Below are positions 43,333-52,081 of a stretch of 64,000 bases of DNA, one piece after another. The notes under the pieces were generated by a model that was given only the letters and a program-made list of their open reading frames with translations, was not told where the DNA came from and did no database searches. Origin of the DNA: Terriglobia bacterium (GTDB lineage: Bacteria > Acidobacteriota > Terriglobia > UBA7540); assembly GCA_020073545.1 (NCBI GenBank), contig JAIQEZ010000001.1:33430-97429 (forward strand). Direction: 5' to 3'. Position numbers and translations under genes: made by a program. How positions within the stretch are numbered: position 1 is the stretch's first letter; each line of letters opens with the position of its first letter.

Positions 43333-44067
43333 CTAGTCAGCAATAGCCTCAGCCAAGGCAGCATCCTCTCCAGCCCGCGAACGGGCCGGAGCTGCCTGCG
43401 GCGTCTTCCCGATGGCATAAACCCAGATCAATAACATTCCCAGCGTACATGCGGGGTTCAAGAAGTTGAAAAGCAGACGCGCGAAATTCTCCCCCAGAGT
43501 CACGTGGTACAGCGCCAAGGCAGCGGCCTCGCCCGCAAATTGGACACCGATTCCGCAAACCAGCAGTCCGAGTTCGTCGTCATCAATCGCGAGCTGCTGG
43601 ATCATCACGTAAAGCAGGGTATTCAGGACCAGGCAAGTAAAGTAGAGGTTCTGGCTGAACTCAATAATGAATGATGTGAAGAGTTGTGTATAATTGCGGG
43701 TAAGGGAAAGAGCCGAGATTGCCCCGACCAGGACGAAGACCAAGAAAAGCAGGAGGCGAACGAAGCGCCACAGCTTCTCCTCCCGCGCGCAGGCACGCTG
43801 GAAGAAGCTGCAGATCACCAAAAAAGCGCCCAGCGCCAGAACGACGTCCGTCAGCCAGTAGAAATAGGCGTATTGCACAGACGTCCGGCCGAAATAATTG
43901 AGCACGGCGGGGCGCGCGACCCCGTCCAGACCAAACAGCAGCGTCACGTATAAGAACAGGCCTTTGAGGTGCCGCCACCCTCCTCGCGCAGCGAGCAGCA
44001 CGCACACTCCCGCCTCCAGAATGTAGATTCCGTATTGAAGGCCGTGGATTAGGATCTGGTCGCTCAT
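43333..44067 (-). CDS. seven-segment membrane protein next to a secreted micropeptide
   Basis: 244 residues from ATG 44067; a GTG three codons earlier is possible. Seven hydrophobic segments, for example GIYILEAGVCVLLAA, GLFLYVTLLFGLDG, VVLALGAFLVICSFF, LLLFLVFVLVGAISA and TLGMLLIWVYAIG, with a short acidic C-terminal tail (GEDAALAEAIAD). There are no enzyme motifs. The topology resembles seven-span sensor input domains without an output domain. It starts 65 bases after the micropeptide stop. A receptor or exporter role is inference only. Confidence 0.7.
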   Translation of the reverse strand: MSDQILIHGLQYGIYILEAGVCVLLAARGGWRHLKGLFLYVTLLFGLDGVARPAVLNYFGRTSVQYAYFYWLTDVVLALGAFLVICSFFQRACAREEKLWRFVRLLLFLVFVLVGAISALSLTRNYTQLFTSFIIEFSQNLYFTCLVLNTLLYVMIQQLAIDDDELGLLVCGIGVQFAGEAAALALYHVTLGENFARLLFNFLNPACTLGMLLIWVYAIGKTPQAAPARSRAGEDAALAEAIAD

Positions 44068-44132
44068 GCGCGTCACGGAAACGTCCGAACTACTCGGTTG
44101 CTTCCGCGTCGTTCATCTCGACCGGAAGCAAC

Positions 44133-44297
44133 TTACTTCATCGGCGGCAATGGTGCCGGGGATCCGCCAATGCCTAGCGCTTTCATCGGGGGCAGCGGCG
44201 CCGGGGATCCACCAATGCCGGCGACACTCTGCCGGGTCGTAACAGTGCTCAGCATTACGAATAACGCCAATAAAAATGCTAGAAAGAAGTTCTTCAT
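44133..44297 (-). CDS. secreted tandem-repeat micropeptide precursor
   Basis: 54 residues, ATG 44297 to TAA. GGAGG lies seven bases upstream. Signal peptide MKNFFLAFLLALFVMLSTVT ending near SVA, then two copies of GIGGSPAPLPPMK separated by AL; the second copy ends the protein. The two DNA units differ at six positions and all six are synonymous, so the peptide sequence is under selection. The precursor is preceded by a TTGACA-N17-TAGGCT promoter and followed on the same strand by two membrane proteins. It looks like an exported, perhaps processed, signal or effector peptide. No known family was recognised. Confidence 0.82.
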   Translation of the reverse strand: MKNFFLAFLLALFVMLSTVTTRQSVAGIGGSPAPLPPMKALGIGGSPAPLPPMK

Positions 44298-44347
44298 GGG
44301 CTCTCCTCCAGTTGTGCAATCGTGAATGAGGGGCTAACTGGCGGGAG

Positions 44348-44376
44348 AGCCTATCGCATTACCTAGTGAGTGTCAA
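44348..44376 (-). promoter_or_regulatory. promoter of the micropeptide operon
   Basis: On the minus strand, TTGACA (44376-44371), a 17-base spacer and TAGGCT (44353-44348). The start would be near 44341, giving a leader of about 44 nt. A second TTGACA occurs upstream at 44435-44430 without a good -10. Confidence 0.65.
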
Positions 44377-44410
44377 TATGTTTCTTTGCACTACTCCGTC
44401 CCCTTGCATT

Positions 44411-44428
44411 TTGGCCAACAGGGGCCAA
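44411..44428. promoter_or_regulatory. operator-like inverted repeat in the divergent region
   Basis: TTGGCC (44411-44416) and GGCCAA (44423-44428) are perfect reverse complements with a six-base spacer. They sit upstream of the micropeptide promoter within the 453-base gap 44298-44750 shared with the VWFA gene. The rest of that gap holds a C-rich tract near 44538-44560 and the promoters noted here. Confidence 0.35.
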
Positions 44429-44684
44429 TTGTCAAGCGAAATCTACGAATTCCGGGTACCGCTCTTTACTTACACACCCACTCTAAAAGCCGCCCTGCAC
44501 TTTGGCAATAGTACGGGGGTACTAGTGGTCAGCACGCACCCCCGGCACCCCCGGCAGGGGCACCACCTCGAATCTGGCGCTGGTCAGGACTGTGGGCGAG
44601 GGAGGGCGGAGGCGTCGGGCTCGCGGGACTGCGTGGAAGGCCAGGCTTGACATGGCCCTCTACCAGATCTACCGCCCCCTCGTA

Positions 44685-44713
44685 TTGACCCGACCGGGCA
44701 TGAGTGGCATTAT
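44685..44713 (+). promoter_or_regulatory. candidate promoter of the VWFA gene
   Basis: TTGACC (44685-44690), 17-base spacer, CATTAT (44708-44713), about 38 bases before the ATG at 44751. Confidence 0.4.
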
Positions 44714-44750
44714 ACATACTCAGAGTTCAGGGCAACGCGGAGTGTGCGGC

Positions 44751-45878
44751 ATGACAAACAAGAAACGCTTTCTGCTACTTTCTGTGGCACTGGCGGTCGT
44801 CGCGGTGCTCGCCTTGGCGAGCTTTCCGTCCGCGTGGTTCGCCCAGTCCCAGCCACAATCGCAGTCGGAGCAGCAGCCAACCTCGGGACCGCAGCCGAAC
44901 GTGGGAGAGACCGTCCTGGTTCCCAAGAAGACCCAGCCCGCTCCGGTGCAGCCCGAGAAGAAACCCGAGAAGATCAATCCCAATGAGATCTACACGCTTT
45001 CGACGTCCACGAACCTGGTCAACGTGGATGTGATGGTGGTCGACAACAGTGGGAACCCCATCCCGAGCCTGGGGAAGAAAAACTTCCAGATTTCCGACGA
45101 CGGCGTGCCGCAAGCCATCACGAACTTCGGGACCGGCGAAGCCCCGATGACCGTCTGCATGCTGATTGAGTTCAGTAGCAGGTCGTGGGCCCTCCTCTAC
45201 GTGGCGCTCCAAAACGCTTACCCCTTTCTGAACTTCATCCAACCCAAGGATTGGGTGGCGGTCGTTTCCTTCGACATGAAACCCCAAATTGTGACGGATT
45301 TCACCCAGGACCGCGGGGAAGTAAGAGCGGGGCTGGATTCGCTGCGCATTCCAGGCTTCAGCGAATACAACCTTTACGATGCGCTGGCCTTTGTCCTGGA
45401 CCGAATGAAGGAGGTGCACGGGCGGAAGGCCATTCTGGCGATAGTCAGTGGCATGGATAGCTTCAGCAAACAGACCTACGACCAGTGCCTGAAGATCGTG
45501 AGGGCCTCGGACACGGCCATCTACCCCGTCAGCATCCTGGAGTTCCTAGCGGTTCGTTCTCCATACGGCGGCAACATCACAACTCTCCAAGCCCAGAATG
45601 CGCTCAACACGATTGCCAAGTACTCCGGCGGGCAGGCCTACTTCCCGCGCTTCGAAGGCGAACTGCCGGACATCTACCAGCAGATCGGACGGCAGCTTCG
45701 CATGCAATACAGCCTGGGTTTCGTTCCCACCAACCCGTCTAAAGACGGGAAGTTCCACAAGCTCAAGATTGATGTGGTGGACGATGGGGGGAACCCCCTG
45801 AGGATGGTCAATGAGAAGGGCAAGGTGGTGAAGTACCGAATTGTGGCCCGCGACGGTTACTACGCCCCGAAGTCTTGA
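44751..45878 (+). CDS. exported VWFA-related protein of the acidobacterial type
   Basis: 375 residues from ATG 44751. Signal segment (FLLLSVALAVVAVLALASFPSAWFAQ), a Gln/Pro-rich linker, then a strand pattern NLVNVDVMVVDNSGNPIPSLGKKNFQISDDGVPQAI that heads the VWFA-related family abundant in acidobacteria. The VWA fold follows (VAVVSFDMKPQIVTDFTQD; LAIVSGMDSF). The metal-site DxSxS is replaced by EFSSRS (MLIEFSSRS), so metal binding may be lost. The protein is probably surface or periplasmic. Divergent from the micropeptide operon. Confidence 0.85.
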   Translation: MTNKKRFLLLSVALAVVAVLALASFPSAWFAQSQPQSQSEQQPTSGPQPNVGETVLVPKKTQPAPVQPEKKPEKINPNEIYTLSTSTNLVNVDVMVVDNSGNPIPSLGKKNFQISDDGVPQAITNFGTGEAPMTVCMLIEFSSRSWALLYVALQNAYPFLNFIQPKDWVAVVSFDMKPQIVTDFTQDRGEVRAGLDSLRIPGFSEYNLYDALAFVLDRMKEVHGRKAILAIVSGMDSFSKQTYDQCLKIVRASDTAIYPVSILEFLAVRSPYGGNITTLQAQNALNTIAKYSGGQAYFPRFEGELPDIYQQIGRQLRMQYSLGFVPTNPSKDGKFHKLKIDVVDDGGNPLRMVNEKGKVVKYRIVARDGYYAPKS

Positions 45879-46027
45879 CGGTGCAGTTGCGCCCGTCAAC
45901 AAGTTGCTCGTTCTCGCAAGAAGCAAGAACTTCAGGCCGCTTTTCCTCAGACCTCCGCGGCAGCTTAGACGGAGGTCGGCCTACCGCCAAACGAGTCTCA
46001 CCCGCACCGTTCTGCAGCCGCCAAGCG

Positions 46028-47581
46028 TCAATGCGAGAAGTGCCGCACCCCGGTTAAGACCATCGCCAGACGATGCAGGTTGGCCGCAGCGATGACTTCG
46101 TTGTCGCGAACCGAGCCGCCCGGCTGGACGATCGCCGTGACGCCCACCCGCGCCGCCTCCTCCACGCCATCCGGGAAGGGAAAGAAGGCATCGGACGCGA
46201 GCACTGTACCCTCGAGTGCGTGCTTCAACTCTCGCGCCTTGTTGGCTCCCAGCTTGACGGAGTCCACGCGGCTCATCTGACCCGCACCCACCCCCACCAA
46301 GACTCCGGCGCGTGCGTACACGATCGCGTTGGACTTGACGTGTTTGACGACTCGCCAGGCAAAGATCAGTGCCTCCATCTCTTCCGCTGTGGGCGGGCGT
46401 TCCGTGACACATTTCCATAAGGCGGGTTGTATCGGCAGGGTGTCCGGCGTCTGGACAAGCAACCCGCCTCCCACCACCTTGAGCTGAAGCCCGTAGTCGT
46501 CACCGGCTGTCGCCGACATGTCAAGGAGACGAAGATTCTTCTTGCTAGCCAACCGCTCGAGTGCGACCGCTTCAAAACCCGGGGCCACAACGGCTTCCAT
46601 AAACAACTTGGATAACTCCTCCGCGGCCGGTCCGTCCAGGGCGCGGTTGAAGGCGATCACCGAGCCGAAGGCCGAGACCGGGTCCACCTCCAGGGCGCGC
46701 CGGTAGCTCTCGACGAGCGTCTTGCCCATAGCTACACCGCAAGGGTTCGTGTGCTTGATGATGACGGTAGTCGGGGCCTCAAATTCCTGGACAAGACGCC
46801 AGGCCGCCTCCAGGTCCACCAAGTTATTGAAGGAAAGTTCCTTGCCTTGGAGTTGCGGTGCAGCAGCCAGGCCCCGTCCCGCCGCGTCGGGATGGCGATA
46901 GATCGCCGCCTTCTGATGCGGATTCTCCCCGTACCTCAAATCTGCCAGTTTCCGGTAGTCCAGGTGGAGCGCCTCGGGCAACTCTCCATCTGCCGATTTC
47001 TGCAGGGTTGTGGAGATGGCGCCGTCGTAAGCGGCCGTGGTCGCGAAGGCTTTTCGTGCCAGGCGGCCGCGGGTTTCCCGAGAAATGCTGCCGCCATTCT
47101 TCCGCAGCTCTTCCAGAACGGCTGGGTAGTCGGCAGCGTCCACGAGAACCGCAACGTCCTCGAAGTTTTTCGCTGCCGAGCGGATCATCGCGGGACCACC
47201 GATATCGATGTTCTCGATCAATTCCTCCAGGATCACGCCGGGCTTCGCCGCCGTCTTTTCGAACGGATAAAGATTCACGACGACCATATCGATGTACTCG
47301 ATGCCGTGCTCCTTGACTTGCGCCTGGTGCTGAGCGTTCGATCGGATGGCCAGGAGGCCACCGTGAACCTTGGGATGAAGGGTCTTAACGCGGCCGTCGA
47401 GCATTTCGGGGAATCCGGTCAAATCCGCGACGTCCCTCACCTTCAGGCCTTTCTCGCGGAGGAGTTTTGCGGTGCCGCCGGTGGAGAGCAGTTCGACGCC
47501 CAGTGAGGTAAGGCCGGCAGCCAATTCGGCGACGCGTGTCTTGTCGCTCACGCTGATCAGCGCCCGAGAAATCTTGCGCAT
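46028..47581 (-). CDS. purH: bifunctional AICAR formyltransferase/IMP cyclohydrolase
   Basis: 517 residues. N-terminal IMP cyclohydrolase domain (RALISVSDKTRVAELAAGLTSLGVELLSTGGTAKLLRE; MLDGRVKTLHPKVHGGLLA) and C-terminal AICARFT domain with LRYGENPHQKAAIY, VIIKHTNPCGVA and the end SDAFFPFPDGVEEAARVGVTAIVQPGGSVRD. It catalyses the last two steps of IMP synthesis. ATG 47581 has AAAGGAG upstream. No purine riboswitch was found in the leader. Length is normal. Confidence 0.96.
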   Translation of the reverse strand: MRKISRALISVSDKTRVAELAAGLTSLGVELLSTGGTAKLLREKGLKVRDVADLTGFPEMLDGRVKTLHPKVHGGLLAIRSNAQHQAQVKEHGIEYIDMVVVNLYPFEKTAAKPGVILEELIENIDIGGPAMIRSAAKNFEDVAVLVDAADYPAVLEELRKNGGSISRETRGRLARKAFATTAAYDGAISTTLQKSADGELPEALHLDYRKLADLRYGENPHQKAAIYRHPDAAGRGLAAAPQLQGKELSFNNLVDLEAAWRLVQEFEAPTTVIIKHTNPCGVAMGKTLVESYRRALEVDPVSAFGSVIAFNRALDGPAAEELSKLFMEAVVAPGFEAVALERLASKKNLRLLDMSATAGDDYGLQLKVVGGGLLVQTPDTLPIQPALWKCVTERPPTAEEMEALIFAWRVVKHVKSNAIVYARAGVLVGVGAGQMSRVDSVKLGANKARELKHALEGTVLASDAFFPFPDGVEEAARVGVTAIVQPGGSVRDNEVIAAANLHRLAMVLTGVRHFSH

Positions 47582-47746
47582 GAAGGCTCCTTTGAAACCG
47601 AGAGGATGAACTTACCCTCGCCGCCACGCCGACGGCTTGGCCGGCGATGGCCATCCGACGATGAGCGCATAACGCCGCTTCGAAAAGCGGCGACGGTAAT
47701 GATCCGGGAGCGAAGGGGAAAAGCCCCGGGGGTGCTGTACGACTCC

Positions 47747-48304
47747 TCAATCCGCCTTCGTGGCCTTGAACTTGACTTTGCCTTCCTCGATCGAGACCGA
47801 GAACTGCACCTTGTCGCAGTTCAGAGCTGCTTTGACTTGTTTGGTCTTCTCCTGGATGAATCTCCGAAAGGTGGCGGCATCGAGGCCGTCGGGGCGCTCC
47901 CCAACCTGCCGTTTGGCGGCGCGCATGGCGCGCAGGAGTTGCTCGACCTTCCCGGTCTCCGCCCCCGGATCAGAGCAGACCACGCGCACGACACCATCGC
48001 TCACCGGGGCTTCCACGGGGCGCCTCGGCATGCCCGTCAGGCTTCGGCCTTCTTCCTTTTCCTGAAGCTTGCGCCTGCAAAGCTGGTTGTTGACCGCATA
48101 TTTCTGCACGAGAGCAGAAAAGCGGAAACGCTGGCTGATATTCAGCTTGGACTGGTCGGTGGAGTAACGCTTGATGAGGTTCTCAACCCGGAACAGGGTG
48201 TCGTGAGGGGGGCGCGGAGCGCCGCCGTTGAAATAAACCTCGTATTCAACCTTGAGGCGGCGGATAGCGTCTTCCAGCTTGTTGAGTTCCTCGTCAACCG
48301 TCAC
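47747..48304 (-). CDS. hypothetical protein, resembles the MXAN_5187 C-terminal domain
   Basis: 185 residues, GTG start with GAGG upstream. N-terminal helix (EELNKLEDAIRRLKVEYEVYFNGGAPRPPHDTLFRVENLIKRYS), then FRFSALVQKYAVNNQLCRRKLQEKEEG, a linker and a C-terminal helix-strand unit (FRRFIQEKTKQVKAALNCDKVQFSVSIEEGKVKFKATKAD). The pattern recalls a domain named after a Myxococcus protein; its function is unknown. The resemblance is from memory and moderate. A 165-base gap separates it from purH and holds a CGCCGCTT/AAGCGGCG hairpin. Confidence 0.65.
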   Translation of the reverse strand: MTVDEELNKLEDAIRRLKVEYEVYFNGGAPRPPHDTLFRVENLIKRYSTDQSKLNISQRFRFSALVQKYAVNNQLCRRKLQEKEEGRSLTGMPRRPVEAPVSDGVVRVVCSDPGAETGKVEQLLRAMRAAKRQVGERPDGLDAATFRRFIQEKTKQVKAALNCDKVQFSVSIEEGKVKFKATKAD

Positions 48305-48468
48305 AGGAAAGCCTCAAGTCCCAGTCAGGGATGAAAATTATACCCCTTTGGAAACGCGGCGCGTCAATCGGAAAGTTGACGGTCATAGCCGACTGTGTTG
48401 AAATGTCGCGGACGACAGGATCGCGGGGTCCATGCCTGTTGCCTCAAGGGTTAAGGATTGAAACGGCT

Positions 48469-49872
48469 ATGAACTCCCCCAGGGACAGTTCCAGGCCAGA
48501 GGTCGGCAACTTGCTCCGCCAGATCCCGGCGGTGGATGAGCTGTTGAGTCGCGAAATGCTGCTCGAACTCGAAGGGCGGGTCGGCCACCGGCTGGTGGTG
48601 GAAGCCACGCGCAAAGTTCTCCAGAGCCTGCGCGAAAGGATCTTGAGCGGCAGCCTGGCCAGCGTTTCGGGCGAATGGCTGGAGAAGGAAATTCTGGGGG
48701 AAGCGGAAACCGCTGCCGGCTTTTCCCTTCAGCCGGTCGTCAACGCCACGGGCGTGATTCTCCACACCAATCTGGGACGCGCGCCGCTGGCGCGGGAAGC
48801 GCTCGATCACTTGGCGCAGGCCGCCGCGGGTTATTCCAACCTGGAGTACGACTTGGAACGCGGCGAACGAGGCAAACGCGACGCGCACACCGACCGGCTC
48901 TTCGGCCAACTGCTGGGCGCGGAGCGGGCGCTGGTGGTCAACAACAACGCCGCCGCGGTTTTCCTGGCGTTGAACACGCTGGCCGAGGGTTCGGAGGTCA
49001 TCGTCTCACGCGGCGAGCTGATCGAAATCGGAGGGTCATTCCGCATCCCGGACGTCTGCGCGAAGAGCGGCGCACTGTTGCGCGAGGTCGGCACAACCAA
49101 CCGCACGCGCTCGAGCGACTACGCCGCGGCCATCACCGAACGCACGCGGGTGCTATTGCGCGTCCACCCCAGCAACTTCCGTATCGTGGGTTTTACGGAA
49201 CGGCCCGGTTTGGATGAACTGGTAGAGTTGGCCCGTAAGCACCGCCTGCTCGTTATGGAAGATGTGGGCAGCGGCTGTGTGGTGGATCTCTCTCCCTGGG
49301 GCGTGCGGGATGAGCCCCCCGCAACCCTGAGCCTGAAAGCCGGAGTCGATGTGGTAACTTTCAGTGGCGACAAGCTGCTGGGAGGCCCGCAAGCGGGGAT
49401 CCTGGTGGGAAAGCGCGAGCCGCTCGAGCGCATCCGCAAGAATCCGCTCTTCCGCGCGCTGCGCGTGGACAAGCTGACGATCGCCGCGCTGGAGGCCACC
49501 GTCTCCCTATATTTGCGCGGCCAGCTTGGTTCGATTCCGGCGCTGCGGATGATGCGGCTCTCCAGAGTGGAGATCACCCCGCGGGCCGCGCGTCTTGCAG
49601 AAAGGGTCTCCGCGCGGCCAGGGTTCTGCGCCGTCGTCCACGAGGGGGACTCCGTGATGGGGGGCGGCTCAACACCCGGACAGGCACTGCCAACTGCACT
49701 CGTGGCAGTCACACATGCCCGGCACAGCGCTCAAGAACTGGAGCAAATGCTCCGCTGCCATAAGCCACCCATTATTGCTCGCGTGGAAGAGAACGCGTTG
49801 CTCCTTGACCTGCGCACCGTTTTCGAGGACCAGGAGGATGAAATCGCCCGGGCCTTCGAAACGATTTCGTAG
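48469..49872 (+). CDS. selA: L-seryl-tRNA(Sec) selenium transferase
   Basis: 467 residues from ATG 48469. SelA pattern: LLRQIPAVDELL at the start, VVNATGVILHTNLGRAPL, YDLERGERGKRDAH, then the PLP lysine in VVTFSGDKLLGGPQAGILVGK. It converts Ser-tRNA(Sec) to Sec-tRNA(Sec) using selenophosphate. Neither selB, selD nor a tRNA-Sec gene is recognisable in the window. The gene is followed at 130 bases by an IS1182-type element, which may have separated it from selB. A small GGGGC/GCCCC hairpin lies after the stop. Confidence 0.93.
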   Translation: MNSPRDSSRPEVGNLLRQIPAVDELLSREMLLELEGRVGHRLVVEATRKVLQSLRERILSGSLASVSGEWLEKEILGEAETAAGFSLQPVVNATGVILHTNLGRAPLAREALDHLAQAAAGYSNLEYDLERGERGKRDAHTDRLFGQLLGAERALVVNNNAAAVFLALNTLAEGSEVIVSRGELIEIGGSFRIPDVCAKSGALLREVGTTNRTRSSDYAAAITERTRVLLRVHPSNFRIVGFTERPGLDELVELARKHRLLVMEDVGSGCVVDLSPWGVRDEPPATLSLKAGVDVVTFSGDKLLGGPQAGILVGKREPLERIRKNPLFRALRVDKLTIAALEATVSLYLRGQLGSIPALRMMRLSRVEITPRAARLAERVSARPGFCAVVHEGDSVMGGGSTPGQALPTALVAVTHARHSAQELEQMLRCHKPPIIARVEENALLLDLRTVFEDQEDEIARAFETIS

Positions 49873-50004
49873 ATGCTATGACGTAACGGGGGATCCCATC
49901 TTGGGGCGAAGAGCCCCTCGCCCCCTTTCCCTCTGCTGCCGCGGCCGAAGGTCCACCGATCTTGATGGCGGGCGACCGAGGGGAGCATTGATTGGGTTTT
50001 ACTG

Positions 50005-51591
50005 CCCTCGCCCCCTTGGAGGCTGTCTCAAAACTCGATGGTGGCAGACGAAATGCTCAGCGAGAGGTCATGAGCCAAGCGATACGAGCCGACTACGAGC
50101 AGATGGATTTGTTGCCGCAATCTTTGGAAGAGTGGGTACCTGCGGATCATCCGGCGCGCTTCCTGCGGGAGTTTGTGGACGCTCTGGATTTGGCGGAGTT
50201 GGGCTTCCGGCCACGGGAGAGTGAGGAAGGCCGCCCGAACTACGCCGCCGATCTGCTGTTGAAGGTGTGGTTATACGGATACCTGGCGCGCATTCGGAGC
50301 ACGCGGGAGTTGGAGCGGGCGTGCCGCGAGCACCTGTCGCTGGTGTGGCTGACGGGGCGGCACGCACCCGATCACAACACGCTGTGGCGGTTCTGGCGGG
50401 AGAATTCGCGGGGCGCTGCGGCAAGTGTTTCGCGCCGGGGTACGGGTGGCGGCCGAGCAGGGTCTGGTGGGGATGATCTGCCACGCCGTGGATGGGACGA
50501 AGATTCGGGCGGTGGCGTCGCGGCGGACGGTCGAGCACCGTTCGGATCTGGAGCAGGCGTTGGGGCGTGTGGAGGCCTCGATCGCGGAGATGGAAGCGGC
50601 GGTGGAAGCGGCGGAGGAAGAAGCCACGGGCGAGTACCGGCTGCCGGAGCGGTTGCAGGAGGCGGAGCAATTGCGGGAAGCGATTCGGGCCTCGCTCGGA
50701 CGCATGGAGGAAGTGGAGCGCGAGCATCTGCATCCGGGCGAACCGGAGGCCCGGCTGATGCCCTGCGAAGGGCGCACCGAACCGGCCTACAACGCGCAGG
50801 CGGTGGTGGACGCGCAGGCGGGGATCATCGTAGCGGCAACGGCGGTGAATGCGGAATCCGACAACCAGCTGTTGGTGCCCATGCTGGAGGAGACGAAAAC
50901 GAACCTGGGCGCGGTGGCAGAGGAAAACGTGGCCGATGGAGGATACTCCTCGGCGGCACAGTTGGGAGAGGCGCAGGCGCGCGGTTATGAAGTGCTGGTG
51001 GCGCGGGGGGCGGAGACGGGCGGTCCGGATCGCGGGGCGTACGACAGCTCCCACTTCGAATATGACGCGGAGCGGGATGAAGTCATCTGCCCGCGCGGTG
51101 AGCGGCTGCAGTTCGAGGGTAGGGAGAACAAGGGTCCGCATCGTCCGGCGGTGCGCCGCTATCGTTGCCACAGTTATCAGGAGTGTCCGGTGCGGGCGCT
51201 GTGCAGTCGGGGCAAGAAGGGGCGGCGGATCGAATGGAGTGCGGAACACGAGGCGGTGAGGCGGCAACGGAGCAAGCGGCGCGATCCGGCCAAGCAGGCG
51301 CTGCTGCGGCAGCGCAAAGTCATCGTCGAGCCGGTGTTCGGAATCTTGAAACAGGTAGAGGGCTTCCGGCGCTGGACGGTGCGGGGACTGGAAAATGTTC
51401 GGACGCAGTGGGCGCTGCTGTGCACCGCTTATAACCTGAAGAAGCTTTGGAAGGCGGGCCGACGTTCGCAGGGCCCCTCAACCCGCACCCCGCGCGCCGG
51501 GAAACCCGCACCCCTGTCACGCTTAGGCCCAACACCTCTCCCTCACCTCAGCTACGCCTGAGTTCTGAGACGGACTCCAGAGGGGCGAGGG
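50005..51591 (+). mobile_element. IS1182-type insertion sequence
   Basis: Imperfect terminal inverted repeats of about 32 bases: 50005-50036 (containing GGAGGCTGTCTCAAAACTC) and the complement of 51560-51591 (containing GGAGTCCGTCTCAGAACTC). It encloses one transposase reading region. No clear direct target duplication is seen at the flanks (TTTTACTG to the left, TGGGGAAA to the right). Confidence 0.82.
50070..51561 (+). pseudogene. IS1182-family transposase, frameshifted
   Basis: ATG 50070 opens [32 protein letters not shown], then [26 protein letters not shown], the family N-terminus. The frame breaks after WRFWRENSR at about 50410-50416; one G less in GGGG would restore [20 protein letters not shown], from where the second frame runs to 51561. 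The DDE residues are visible: D in AVDGTKI, D in ENVADGGY and E in IVEPVFGILKQVEGF, with a Cys-rich segment (CHSYQECPVRALCSRG) between. The single-base shift could be real inactivation, programmed frameshifting or an assembly error. Confidence 0.78.
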
Positions 51592-51831
51592 TGGGGAAAA
51601 GCAAGTCCGGAGTCCGGGGGCTGAAGAACAGGGACTAGGTGCTGGGGGCTGGAGAAGAGCACGGGCGGAGGGCAAATGCGGATTCTTCGTCGTCCCGAAG
51701 AGCAGAAGTCAGGATCGAGGATTCAGGATTCAGGGGGAGGAAAGGCGCGGGCGGTCACCTGCGGCTCCGCCGCGTTGAATGCTCAAATGTTTCGCTAACG
51801 TACACAGCTACGGTCAAAGACCGCGGAGCTT

Positions 51832-51891
51832 GGTTTTCCATATACTTCGGCGCCGGCCCCCCAGGGGGAGCGCCGAAGTACATCGAAAACC
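51832..51891. repeat. long imperfect hairpin element
   Basis: GGTTTTC and GAAAACC form outer arms, and ACTTCGGCGC / GCGCCGAAGT perfect inner arms around a GGCCCCCC..GGGGG apex. Sixty bases overall. It could be an REP-like palindrome or a small structured RNA. Confidence 0.5.
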
Positions 51892-51989
51892 CGGCCCGGC
51901 GGTCAGAGACGCCGATGCAAGTCGAGTCATGAGACAGCCTTGAGGGTCATGGGCCGCGGTTTCCTCTAATTCCTAATCTAAACTACGAT

Positions 51990-52018
51990 TTGACTCCAAG
52001 TACCTAGATTTGTTATAT
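51990..52018 (+). promoter_or_regulatory. strong promoter before the TPR gene
   Basis: TTGACT (51990-51995), 17-base spacer and TTATAT (52013-52018; TATATA one base later) in an AT-rich patch. The transcript would start near 52025 and its leader contains GGGGCGGTGTCTTCAGATAC, a possible small hairpin. Confidence 0.6.
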
Positions 52019-52081
52019 ATAGAGATGGCAAAAGGTGGGGCGGTGTCTTCAGATACCCCGCCGACTGCCTAACATACTGAA

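Larger units (their letters stand above)
51592..52081. other. intergenic region right of the IS
   Basis: 490 bases without a convincing gene. It contains part of the GGATTCTTCGTCGTCCCG word also found in the 1707-1871 element (here at 51680), 'aagtcaggatcgaggattcaggattcag' word repeats, a long hairpin at 51832-51891 and a promoter at 51990-52018. Confidence 0.5.

Noticed and set aside
47582-47746. ZTP (pfl) riboswitch upstream of purH
   Set aside because: The conserved pfl core and its pseudoknot strings are not visible; only one unrelated hairpin is seen.
47606-48334. Open frame of 242 codons on the plus strand between purH and selA
   Set aside because: It is antisense to the hypothetical minus-strand gene at 47747-48304, which has a better start and regular secondary structure pattern.
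48305-48468. tRNA-Sec gene near selA
   Set aside because: No cloverleaf with a long extra arm or UCA anticodon could be drawn in the gap upstream of selA.
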